The notes under the pieces were generated by a model that was not told where the DNA came from, searched no databases, and was given only the letters and a program-made list of their open reading frames with translations. The position numbers and the translations under genes were made by a program. A stretch of 64,000 bases of DNA from Peteryoungia wuzhouensis (GTDB lineage Bacteria > Pseudomonadota > Alphaproteobacteria > Rhizobiales > Rhizobiaceae), in contig NZ_QJRY01000001.1 of NCBI RefSeq assembly GCF_003205195.1, positions 62,001 through 126,000 on the forward strand, given 5' to 3'. Positions 44,519 to 51,821 of this stretch are shown one piece after another. Each line of letters opens with the position of its first letter. The stretch's first letter is position 1.

Positions 44519-46030
44519 TCACACCCCGCGTATCCGCGGCTCAGCCCCGCCCTCCAGCATCAGCGCCGTCAGCGCCCAGACCAGCGCGTCCAGCCGGTCC
44601 GGCGAGCGCCCGTTCGACAGCCCGTCTAAGCCGAAATCACACATCTGGTCCTCGAGTGCTGAAAACCTGCCGGCATGCAGCACCCGCCCCTGCTCATAGA
44701 GCGCCGCCACCGGCTCGGCGCGTAGAAACTTGCCGCGTGTGGCGCGCACCGTCGTCACCGGCAGCCGCGCCTCGACGCTTTCCAGCACGCTTTTCACCAT
44801 GTCGCCGCCCTGGTTGACCTCGGCCACCACCCGGTCCGCCTCGAAGCGCCTGTAAGCCGAGACCACCGCACGCGCCCAGGTGGCCGGGCCTGTCCCCTCC
44901 ACCGAGCAGTCCGACAGCACCACCGCCTGGCCATTGTCCTTCAGCCCGGCAACGACGATGCCGCAACAGGCCTGCGCCCCGCCCGCCGGCGGATCGACCG
45001 CGACCACGATCCGGCGCAAGGGTTCTGCGAGTTTTACCACGATCTCATCGAGCCGCGCCCGCTTCCACAGCGCATCCGGCCGGTCCTCGATCAGCTCGCC
45101 ATCCAGCTCCTGGCGCCCCAGCCTTGTCCCGCCATAACGCGCCGCCAGGGCCTGCAAAAATCCGGGCGCCAGATGCGCGGCATTGGCCGCCGTCGCCATC
45201 TTCGTCAGCCGCGTCGCCTCATCCGCCATCAGCCGCTTCAACAGCGGCACCGGCCTTGGCGTCGTCGTCACCACCTGGCGCGGATGCGCGCCCAGCCGCA
45301 ACGCAAACTGCAGCATGTCGAAGGTCTCGTCGGCATGTTTCCATTTGGCGAGCTCGTCGCACCAGGCGAGATGAAACTGCGGCCCGCGCAGGCTTTCCGG
45401 GTCTTCCGAGGAGAATATCTGCGCGATCGCGCCGTTCGGCCAGACCAGCCTGCGCCTTGATATCTCCACCACCGGCCGCATCCGCCGGGCGATTCTCGCC
45501 AGCCCCGAGGCCCCGTCGATCATCACCTCGCGGGCGTCGCCCAAGGTCTCTGCCACCAGCGCAATGCGCAGATCCGTCCGCCGGCCGGCCGCCTGAACCT
45601 CGGCCTGCACCCATTCGGCCCCTGCCCGCGTCTTGCCCGATCCACGCCCGCCCAAAATCAGCCAGTGGCGCCAGTCGCCCTCCGGCGGCAGTTGTTCGGG
45701 TCGCGCCAGAAGCCGCCAGTCGCGGGCGAGAAAGGCGAGGTCTGCGGCGGTCAGCTCGGCAAGATCGAAAACGTCGCTCCGCCCTGCCGATACCGGCCGA
45801 TCCCTTCGCCCGTCACGCCCATCCCGTTCGGTCCCGATCGAAAACCCGGCCTGCGCCCGCGTCTCGGGCGAGACCTGTTCTTGAAGGGCCGTGCCCTGCG
45901 CCGCCGCCGATTGCAGTGTTTCGGAAATCCCGACCAACCCAGCCTTCAAATCGCCAGCCATGGCAAAAGCCGAAGTCAGCCTCTTCGCCGCCCGGTCGCG
46001 CGCCAGCCGCCCCAGAGATTTCGGCGTCAT
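44519..46030 (-). CDS. GTA terminase large subunit (g2-like)
   Basis: The start at MTPKSLGRLARDRAAK gives 503 residues. The ATPase has Walker A in ILGGRGSGKTRAGAEW and Walker B Asp-Glu in FHLAWCDELAKW. The C-terminal nuclease domain begins IVVAVDPPAGG. An N-terminal stretch of about 80 residues between the start and the usual DLAELTAADLAFLARDW is unusually long and Gly/Arg-rich. It pumps host DNA headfuls into the prohead. Its start is 160 bp from the divergent ArsR gene. Confidence 0.92.
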   Translation of the reverse strand: MTPKSLGRLARDRAAKRLTSAFAMAGDLKAGLVGISETLQSAAAQGTALQEQVSPETRAQAGFSIGTERDGRDGRRDRPVSAGRSDVFDLAELTAADLAFLARDWRLLARPEQLPPEGDWRHWLILGGRGSGKTRAGAEWVQAEVQAAGRRTDLRIALVAETLGDAREVMIDGASGLARIARRMRPVVEISRRRLVWPNGAIAQIFSSEDPESLRGPQFHLAWCDELAKWKHADETFDMLQFALRLGAHPRQVVTTTPRPVPLLKRLMADEATRLTKMATAANAAHLAPGFLQALAARYGGTRLGRQELDGELIEDRPDALWKRARLDEIVVKLAEPLRRIVVAVDPPAGGAQACCGIVVAGLKDNGQAVVLSDCSVEGTGPATWARAVVSAYRRFEADRVVAEVNQGGDMVKSVLESVEARLPVTTVRATRGKFLRAEPVAALYEQGRVLHAGRFSALEDQMCDFGLDGLSNGRSPDRLDALVWALTALMLEGGAEPRIRGV

Positions 46031-46152
46031 CGGCAGTCTCCACACAGCATCTGTTTGCCTGCAGCCAACGGCACTGATCCCGCCCAGCCACAGCTTTGCC
46101 GTCGAGGGCATCGCTTCCGTCCGCGCACCGCCCGCAACGGAGCGCCCCTCCC

Positions 46153-46200
46153 TTGCCACCACCCCATCTTCATGCTAAACGCTGAACCAAATGGTTCAGC
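46153..46200 (+). promoter_or_regulatory. Promoter and palindromic operator of the arsR-type gene, probably leaderless
   Basis: TTGCCA (46153-46158) and TAAACG (46176-46181) are separated by 17 bp, so transcription would begin within a few bases of the ATG at 46191. A perfect 9-bp palindrome (GCTGAACCA-AA-TGGTTCAGC, 46181-46200) covers the start site. No Shine-Dalgarno is present, which agrees with a leaderless mRNA. Confidence 0.65.
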
Positions 46201-46547
46201 AATCTGCCGCCCAGCTCGATGCCGCCTTCGCGGCCCTTGCCGATGCCACCCGTCGCGGCGTGCTCGAAGAGCTCGGCCGCTCCGAGGCCTCGATCACGCG
46301 GCTTGCCGATCGTTTCGCGATGAGCCTGACGGGCATGAAAAAACACGTGGCCCTGCTCGAAGAGGCGGGGCTGGTGACATCTCAAAAGCTGGGCCGCGTC
46401 CGGGTCTGCCGGATCGAGACCGAGGGCCTGGGTGAGGTCGCTGCCTGGATTGCCGCGCGCCGCAAGGTCTGGAACGACCGTTTCGATGCGCTCGACACCG
46501 TGCTCGAAACACTGCTGCAACAGGAGAGACCCGATGAGCAAGCTTGA
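46191..46547 (+). CDS. ArsR-family transcriptional regulator
   Basis: This 118-residue winged-helix protein has LDAAFAALADATRRGVLEEL, SITRLADRFAMSLTGMKKHV and ALLEEAGLVTSQKLGRVRVC. It belongs to the ArsR subgroup that is typically paired with an SRPBCC/AHSA1 protein, as here. It probably represses its own operon through the palindrome covering its start. The next gene overlaps it by 14 bases. Confidence 0.9.
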   Translation: MVQQSAAQLDAAFAALADATRRGVLEELGRSEASITRLADRFAMSLTGMKKHVALLEEAGLVTSQKLGRVRVCRIETEGLGEVAAWIAARRKVWNDRFDALDTVLETLLQQERPDEQA

Positions 46548-47025
46548 AACCGTCGGCCCGACTTCGGTCGAGCGCATGTCCGAGACCGACCTCGTGGTCA
46601 CCCGCGTCTTTGCCGCCCCCGTCGCCAGCGTCTTCAGGGCCTGGACCACGCCAGACCTCTTCAAGCTCTGGTGGGCGCCGCAATCCATGGGCGTGCCGAT
46701 CCTCGACGTTCAGATGGATCTGCGCGTCGGCGGCCGCTACAGCGTCACCTTCGGCCATGATCCCGCCGAGGCGATGACCTTCTTCGGCGATTATGTCGAG
46801 GTCGAACCGAATGCCCGCCTCGTCTGGACCAATGACGAAAGCGGCGAAACCACCATCACCACGGTCACCTTCACGCCCGACCCCGCCGGCACCCGCCTCG
46901 TTTTGCACGAAGCCTATCCCTCGAAGGAAGCCCTCGACGAAGCCTGCATCGGCATGGAAGGCTCGATGCCGGAACAATTCCTGCAGCTGGATGCGCTGCT
47001 CGCCCGCATGGTCGAAGCCGGTTGA
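46534..47025 (+). CDS. SRPBCC/AHSA1-domain protein
   Basis: This 163-residue protein starting MSKLETVGPTSVERMSETD has the AHSA1-like pattern TRVFAAPVASVFRAWTTPDL, FKLWWAPQSMG, GGRYSVTFGHD and GMEGSMPEQFLQLDALLARM. These hydrophobic-cavity proteins bind lipids or other ligands and often sit with an ArsR regulator. The pair is the only cargo between the terminase and the coiled-coil gene upstream. Confidence 0.9.
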   Translation: MSKLETVGPTSVERMSETDLVVTRVFAAPVASVFRAWTTPDLFKLWWAPQSMGVPILDVQMDLRVGGRYSVTFGHDPAEAMTFFGDYVEVEPNARLVWTNDESGETTITTVTFTPDPAGTRLVLHEAYPSKEALDEACIGMEGSMPEQFLQLDALLARMVEAG

Positions 47026-47039
47026 GACCGACCAGGCTG

Positions 47040-47312
47040 CGCCTCCCACCTCCCCCTTGAGGAGGTCGCCGCATGGCGGCGGGTGGGGGTGACCGGGCAG
47101 CGCTACCCACTGAACCGATCCCCTCACCAACAAAATCTGAGGTTTAGCCCTGATCGGGCTAAGCCCTCGATTTTGTAACCTCTCCCACAAGGGGAGAGGG
47201 GACGATACCGCAACCGCCAACGCCTTCTTCCCCCACTGTGGGGGAGAACGCGAAATCGAAGGCTTGAGGTCAGCGTAAGCCGCCTAAACTTCAGATTTCG
47301 CCCGTGAAGGGG
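47040..47312. repeat. Composite palindromic repeats (including family C)
   Basis: CACCTCCCCCTTGAGGAGGT, then CGCCGCATGGCGGCGGGTGG (47045-47095), is followed by a family C element starting GATCCCCTCACCAACAAAAT at about 47119 and ending TTCAGATTTCGCCCGTGAAG then GGGATC. It resembles the element at 40121, but its two ends have diverged from each other. Confidence 0.8.
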
Positions 47313-47369
47313 ATCCGTCCTGTTGGCAATCCGTCGTCATTCATCATCAAGAAATCACACAAGACCGCG

Positions 47370-47831
47370 TCACGGCCCCTGCCCCTCGGCCAGCCCCGAC
47401 ACCTCGGCCACGTGCGCCGCCACCGCCTGGTCCAGCCGCGCGGCAACCGCCTGCTCGACCCGTGCTGCAATCAGCGCCTCGACCTCGGCCCGCAACACCT
47501 CCGGATCGCGCGCATCGAGCGCCCGCTCCTCGGCCTCCAGGCGATCGCGCTCCAGCTGGCGCAAGAGCGAGTCGATCTTTTCCAGCGTGCGCACGATCAG
47601 CGCAATCGCATCGGTCGCGGCCTTTACGTCCGCCCGCGCCAGCTTCGCCAGCCCCTCGTCGGCACCATCGAGCAGGCTCTCGGCCGCTTCCCTCAGCCGC
47701 CGGAACATCTCGAACTGCGCGCGCATCTCGGTGGTGAATTCGCCAAGCAGCCGCTCCAGATCCGATCCCCCACCGGCCGCCTTCACCTCGATGACATCGG
47801 GCAGCGCCTCAATCCCCGCATCCTCGACCAT
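47370..47831 (-). CDS. Coiled-coil protein upstream of the GTA cluster (small-terminase g1 candidate)
   Basis: The start at MVEDAGIEALPDVIEV follows GGAGGTGCGC and gives 153 residues; an ATG 33 bp upstream would translate the terminator hairpin. The protein is almost wholly helical and acidic (EFTTEMRAQFEMFRRLREAA, LIVRTLEKIDSLLRQLERD, LEAEERALDARDPEVLRAEV). The Rhodobacter GTA small terminase (g1) is also a coiled-coil protein directly upstream of g2. Position, strand and fold make this the best g1 candidate, but no sequence signature proves it. Confidence 0.55.
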   Translation of the reverse strand: MVEDAGIEALPDVIEVKAAGGGSDLERLLGEFTTEMRAQFEMFRRLREAAESLLDGADEGLAKLARADVKAATDAIALIVRTLEKIDSLLRQLERDRLEAEERALDARDPEVLRAEVEALIAARVEQAVAARLDQAVAAHVAEVSGLAEGQGP

Positions 47832-47841
47832 GCGCACCTCC

Positions 47842-47873
47842 AAAACGAAAAAAGGGCCCGCCAAGCGGACCCT
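47842..47873 (-). terminator. Intrinsic terminator between promoter and coiled-coil gene
   Basis: On the minus strand, AGGGTCCGC-TTG-GCGGGCCCT (one G-U pair) is followed by TTTTTTCGTTTT. It lies directly before the ribosome site of the coiled-coil gene and after a 14-codon frame, as in an attenuator or a small-RNA end. Confidence 0.85.
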
Positions 47874-47882
47874 TCGAAACCC

Positions 47883-47927
47883 TCAACCGAACCGCTGCAA
47901 CCCCTCCGGCCACAGCTTCCCGATCAT
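47883..47927 (-). CDS. 14-codon leader peptide candidate
   Basis: ATG at 47927 opens a frame MIGKLWPEGLQRFG with a TGA ten bases before the terminator stem. The predicted transcription start is within a base or two of the ATG, so translation would be leaderless. It could be a regulatory leader or simply chance within a small RNA. It has no run of a single regulatory codon. Confidence 0.4.
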   Translation of the reverse strand: MIGKLWPEGLQRFG

Positions 47928-47933
47928 GGCATA

Positions 47934-47962
47934 ACCCTAGCGAACGACCGTCACGGTGTCAA
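47934..47962 (-). promoter_or_regulatory. Sigma-70-type promoter reading toward the GTA-like cluster
   Basis: On the minus strand TTGACA (47962-47957) and TAGGGT (47939-47934) are spaced by exactly 17 bp, one of the best promoter matches in the window. The transcript would meet a 14-codon frame and a terminator before the coiled-coil gene. Confidence 0.7.
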
Positions 47963-48080
47963 GGATTATTTTCCTATCATTGTGCTTGAGTTGCATGCTG
48001 TGAGCGCGCGCATAGGGGAATCTAAAGCTGTCAACCGAATATGAAACCAGTAATGTAACATTGACCAACGCCACACCCCA

Positions 48081-48941
48081 ATGGCATGTATAAGCATGGC
48101 TAAGCGACACTATACTATCTTCTGCGATGAATCTGCTCAGAAAGGTCGATACTTCTCGAATTTCTATGGCGGAGCTTTGGTTAAATCAGAAGACCGCCAA
48201 GCTATAGAAGAGATCCTGCGAGAAAAACAATCGGAACTGAATATTTCTGGGGAAATGAAATGGACGAAAATCACTCGAAACTATCAAGAAAAATATATAG
48301 AATTCATGTCGACTTATTTTGATTTTGTCAGGTCGGGTCGCATACGTGTTAGAATAATGTTCACACATAACTATATGAAAGCGAAAAATTTATCAGAAGA
48401 TCATCGTGAAAACCAATATTTCATATTATACTATCAAATGATAAAGCATGCATTCGGCTTCCAGTATTGCAATCCGAATAATATTGACCGCGTTTTCATC
48501 GCAAGCATGCTCGATCAAATACCCCACAATAATGAAAAAATTGAGAAATTCAGAAAATTCATATCATCTATCGAAAACACAATTCAGTATCGTGGCCGAG
48601 GTATATTCTTTCCGCACGACGATATCTCAAACGTAAACTCTCACGATCACTCGATACTACAAGGGCTAGACATAATCCTTGGGTCAATGCACTTTCGGCT
48701 GAACAACCTGCACCAAGAAAAGCCTGCGGGGCAGCGACTTAGATCAAAACGCACCATCGCAAAAGAGACGGTTTACAACGATATTAATAGACAGATTCGC
48801 ACAATTCATCCGAACTTCAATGTAGGCATAACAACGGGTTGCGCGAATGGCGAAATCGATCGGTGGTTTCAGAATTACAGGCACTGGTGCTTCAAGCCCA
48901 GCGAATATGAGATAGATTTAAACGCAGTTAAGCCCCGCTAA
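48081..48941 (+). CDS. DUF3800-domain protein, AT-rich
   Basis: This 286-residue protein has YTIFCDESAQKGRYFSNFYG at the N-terminus, the DES motif of DUF3800 (an RNase H-like fold), and later HDHSILQGLDIILGSMHFRL. DUF3800 proteins are frequent near mobile elements and defence genes; no biochemical role is assured. The start may instead be MAKRHYTIF, 15 bp downstream. The gene is strikingly AT-rich with codons unlike its neighbours, so it is a recent acquisition. No partner gene is adjacent. Confidence 0.8.
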   Translation: MACISMAKRHYTIFCDESAQKGRYFSNFYGGALVKSEDRQAIEEILREKQSELNISGEMKWTKITRNYQEKYIEFMSTYFDFVRSGRIRVRIMFTHNYMKAKNLSEDHRENQYFILYYQMIKHAFGFQYCNPNNIDRVFIASMLDQIPHNNEKIEKFRKFISSIENTIQYRGRGIFFPHDDISNVNSHDHSILQGLDIILGSMHFRLNNLHQEKPAGQRLRSKRTIAKETVYNDINRQIRTIHPNFNVGITTGCANGEIDRWFQNYRHWCFKPSEYEIDLNAVKPR

Positions 48942-49096
48942 TGCCTACATAAATAATCCTAGTGGAACTAGAACCTTCGGCAGAAGCAGGGCTCGGTATT
49001 TAAATAGTGCGATTCCACGCAAAACTCAACATATAGTGGCCGAATTTTCAGGGGCGCTACATCCCGTCGCGGAACAATTTCAATCTTCCCTAACCC

Positions 49097-50350
49097 TCAC
49101 CCCGCCTTCGACCTGTTCCGCCCGGCGCTCTTGGCCTCATACAGCGCCAGATCCGCCCGGATGACGAGGTCGCGGGCGTCGCGCAGCCGGTTTTCTCCGG
49201 TGCCGGCATAACCGACGGAGACGGTGACGGTGGCGATGCCGTCGATGCGGGCGGGGTGGGGAATGGCGAGATCGCGGATGCTGCGGACCAGGCGGTCGGC
49301 GAGGAAGGCGCCGCCGGTCTCGGCGTCGGCGGCAAAGAGCAGGGTGAATTCCTCGCCGCCGTAACGGGCGACAAAGCCCTCGTGGCGGCTGGCGAAGAGG
49401 GAGAGCGTGGAGGCGATCCGGCGCAGGCAGTCGTCGCCCGCGACATGGCCGAAGCGGTCGTTGAAGGCCTTGAAGTGGTCGACATCGACCATCAGCAACA
49501 GGACGTCGCCGCGCGTCGCGAGCCAAGCGTCGAGCGTTTCGTCGAGGTGCCGGCGGTTGGCAATGCCGGTCAGCATGTCGGTCAGCGTCAGGTCGCGCAA
49601 TTCGTCGCCCCGGCGCTCCGCCCGGTCGGCGCGGTTCTGCGCGTCATACTGGGCAAGATAGGTCAGACAGCGCTGTCGCTCGACATGCCAGTTGCCGTAG
49701 AGCGTGAAGAAAAGGCCAGTGACCACCTGCACAGTCAGGGGAAAGACGAGATTGGGATCGAGGCCCGGCTTGTGCTGGATGACGAGCAGCGCCGTCAGGC
49801 AGGTGACCGTGGTGAAAAGCAGCGCCCAGCGAAACCGGAGCACCAGCAGCATGTTGCCGAAGAGCAGCACCAGCGGCAGTTCACCCAGCGTGTAGCTGGC
49901 ATAGGGCGAGGCCGAGACATAGAGCAGATAGAGCGGCAGGAGGCTCGCGACGAACATGCCGGCGAGCAGCAGCAATTCGCGGATGGCCGGCGGCACACGG
50001 GGCACCAGGAAGAAGATCGCAAGCGAACCCGGCACCAGCACGCAAAGCCGCATCATCACCGTGAAGGGCTGGATGTCCGCCATCAGATGCAGGCTGGTGA
50101 GATTGTAGATGTTGTAGACGATCAGGCCGACGATGATGGCGTGGCGCAGATGCTTGATCCGCTCGGCGCCGAAATCCCGCTCATGGGCGCGCTCCACCTC
50201 GGATGGCATGCGCAAAAGCCAGTCCAGCCGACCGCCTGCCCGTCCGGTCTTCGTCGTTCCAGCGCCCGCTCCCCCGACGATCGTTTCTGCGTCACTCACC
50301 CAGGTCATTCCCCCATCGGCACCGACCCACACCGGCGCTCCCGAGATCAT
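49097..50350 (-). CDS. Membrane diguanylate cyclase (GGDEF)
   Basis: The start at MISGAPVWVGADGG gives 417 residues; a longer frame would translate heptamer repeats. About five or six hydrophobic helices (residues 60-230) lead to a GGDEF domain with LLMVDVDHFKAFNDRFGHVA and RYGGEEFTLLF. The active site is intact (GGEEF), so it should make cyclic di-GMP. The inhibitory RxxD site expected five residues upstream reads RHEG, so product inhibition is probably absent. Confidence 0.9.
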   Translation of the reverse strand: MISGAPVWVGADGGMTWVSDAETIVGGAGAGTTKTGRAGGRLDWLLRMPSEVERAHERDFGAERIKHLRHAIIVGLIVYNIYNLTSLHLMADIQPFTVMMRLCVLVPGSLAIFFLVPRVPPAIRELLLLAGMFVASLLPLYLLYVSASPYASYTLGELPLVLLFGNMLLVLRFRWALLFTTVTCLTALLVIQHKPGLDPNLVFPLTVQVVTGLFFTLYGNWHVERQRCLTYLAQYDAQNRADRAERRGDELRDLTLTDMLTGIANRRHLDETLDAWLATRGDVLLLMVDVDHFKAFNDRFGHVAGDDCLRRIASTLSLFASRHEGFVARYGGEEFTLLFAADAETGGAFLADRLVRSIRDLAIPHPARIDGIATVTVSVGYAGTGENRLRDARDLVIRADLALYEAKSAGRNRSKAG

Positions 50351-50412
50351 GCACCCGGCTTGCAAAAATTCCCCTAATTTAGCTTGGATAAATAGTCCGA
50401 TCGCGCGATATT

Positions 50413-50449
50413 CCGCAGCCCGCAGCCCGCAGCCCGCAGCCCGGTGCCC
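50413..50449. repeat. Short heptamer array (CCGCAGC unit)
   Basis: About four copies of CCGCAGC followed by CCGGTGC copies lie between the cyclase and CMD genes. It has the same period as the CTACTGC arrays. Confidence 0.7.
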
Positions 50450-50492
50450 GGTGCCGCCAGAGCGGGCGGCTCGCGCGGCTTGGGGCTTGGCG

Positions 50493-50843
50493 TCAGGCCT
50501 CCGGCCCGCCGAACTGCTCCCAGGCCGCCATGGCATCGCCCGCATACATCAGCGAGGGGCCGCCGCCCATATAGACGGCGAGGCCCAGCGCCTCCTCGAA
50601 TTCCGCCTTCGTCGTCCCGAGCTTGATCAGCGCTTCCGTGTGGAAACCGATACAGCCGTCGCAGCGGGTGGAAATGGCAATGCCCAAAGCCACCAGTTCC
50701 TTCACCTTCTTCGACAGCGCCCCGTCCCTGGTCGCGGCGCCCGCCATGGCGGAAAAGCCCTGCATCACATCCGGAATGTCCTTGCGCAGGGTCTTGATTC
50801 CGCTCGAAATGTCCCGGGTGATGGCGATGTAGTCCTTGCTCAC
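50493..50843 (-). CDS. Carboxymuconolactone decarboxylase/AhpD-family protein
   Basis: This 116-residue protein starts with GTG after GAGGAGGC. The CMD/AhpD redox motif is present: RCDGCIGFHTEALIKLG with C-x-x-C and the nearby His. Members act as alkylhydroperoxidases or protect against oxidants. Upstream is an AT-rich perfect palindrome that overlaps its ribosome site. Confidence 0.88.
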   Translation of the reverse strand: MSKDYIAITRDISSGIKTLRKDIPDVMQGFSAMAGAATRDGALSKKVKELVALGIAISTRCDGCIGFHTEALIKLGTTKAEFEEALGLAVYMGGGPSLMYAGDAMAAWEQFGGPEA

Positions 50844-50853
50844 GGCGAAGCCT

Positions 50854-50887
50854 CCTCAATATATACTATATTTCATATATATTGAGG
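50854..50887 (-). promoter_or_regulatory. Perfect 12-bp palindrome at the CMD gene start
   Basis: CCTCAATATATA and TATATATTGAGG flank CTATATTTCA. The left arm runs into the Shine-Dalgarno and the right arm covers a probable AT-rich promoter. It suits a dimeric repressor such as MarR, GntR or Rrf2 types; the regulator is not in the window. Confidence 0.6.
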
Positions 50888-50920
50888 TTCGGGAGGATTG
50901 CAAGGGATGGGTTAGGCGGT

Positions 50921-51091
50921 GGGCAGTAGGCAGTAGGCAGTAGGTAGTGGGTAGTGGGTAGTGGGCAGCAAGCAGCCGGTGATGCGCAGCCAATCCTTGC
51001 ACTGGCTGATGTCGCCCCCAGTTCCCAACCCTACAAACTACTGCCTACTGCCTACTGCCTATTGTCTATTGCCTACTGCCTAATCCCTATC
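50921..51091. repeat. Pair of inverted heptamer arrays
   Basis: GGCAGTA/GGTAGTG units run from 50921 to 50969. The complementary TACTGCC/TATTGCC units run from 51031 to 51091, with about 60 bp between. Transcribed through, they could form a long imperfect hairpin. They separate copZ from the CMD gene. Confidence 0.85.
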
Positions 51092-51099
51092 CCCTCCCC

Positions 51100-51303
51100 T
51101 CACCCTTGCCGAACCGGCGTATAACCCGCCTCGCGGATCGCCTGCTCGGCAAGCGCCGCGTCGCCTTCGACAACAGCCTTGCGGGCGGCGAGATCGATGG
51201 TGACGATGCTTCCCGGCAGCACGTCCGCCAAGGCCTTGACCACCGTCTTTTCACAATGCCCGCAGGTCATGTCCTCGATCCTGAATACCGTCTGTCCGGT
51301 CAT
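51100..51303 (-). CDS. copZ: Copper chaperone CopZ
   Basis: This 67-residue HMA-domain protein has the metal motif DMTCGHCEKTVVKAL (C-x-x-C) and a beta-alpha-beta-beta-alpha-beta pattern. It ferries Cu(I) to CopA and to CueR. It has its own CueR-type promoter immediately after cueR, so it can be induced apart from copA. Confidence 0.92.
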   Translation of the reverse strand: MTGQTVFRIEDMTCGHCEKTVVKALADVLPGSIVTIDLAARKAVVEGDAALAEQAIREAGYTPVRQG

Positions 51304-51348
51304 GTTCGTCTTCCCTGTCTTGCGGCCCCGGCGGGGCCATTCATCGTC

Positions 51349-51379
51349 ATTCTCAACCTTCCCATGGAGGCAAGGTCAA
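51349..51379 (-). promoter_or_regulatory. CueR-type promoter of copZ
   Basis: On the minus strand TTGACC (51379-51374) and GAGAAT (51354-51349) are 19 bp apart, the long spacing diagnostic of MerR-family promoters. An ACCTTGCC...GGGAAGGTT dyad lies between. It overlaps the cueR stop codon. Confidence 0.85.
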
Positions 51380-51819
51380 TCCCCGCAACAGTCTCCGCCC
51401 GCCCTTGGCGCAGTGGCGGTTTGCCGCAGCGGATGCCCCTCGAGGTCGGCGAGGATCGGACAGTTCGGCCTGTTGTCGCCATGGCAACGCTCGGCGAGAT
51501 GCACCAGCGTGTCGCGCATCGCCTGCATTTCGGCGATCTTCGTCTCCAGCTCCTCGACATGGGTGAGCGCCATGGCCTTCACCTCCGCGCTCGCCCGCGC
51601 CTTGTCGTCCCAGAGCTTCAGCAGCCGCTCGGTTTCCTCCAGGGAAAAGCCGAGGCTGCGCGAGCGGCGCACGAAGCGCAGCCGGTTGACGCTGTCTCGA
51701 TCATAGACCCGGTAATTCGAGGCCGTGCGCCCCGCCGGGGAAATCAGCCCGATCTCCTCGTAGTACCGGATCATCTTGGCCGAGACACCCGAGGCGTGAG
51801 AGGCTTCGCCGATGTTCAT
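51376..51819 (-). CDS. cueR: Copper-responsive MerR-family regulator CueR
   Basis: The start at MNIGEASHASGVSAKMIRYY gives 147 residues. The N-terminal winged helix is followed by a dimerisation helix and the metal-binding loop ERCHGDNRPNCPIL, with the C-x7-C spacing of CueR. The C-terminal CCGD may bind further metal. It activates the two 19-bp-spaced promoters seen upstream of copA and copZ. A foreign-looking gene ends two bases before its start. Confidence 0.93.
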   Translation of the reverse strand: MNIGEASHASGVSAKMIRYYEEIGLISPAGRTASNYRVYDRDSVNRLRFVRRSRSLGFSLEETERLLKLWDDKARASAEVKAMALTHVEELETKIAEMQAMRDTLVHLAERCHGDNRPNCPILADLEGHPLRQTATAPRAGGDCCGD

Positions 51820-51821
51820 CG

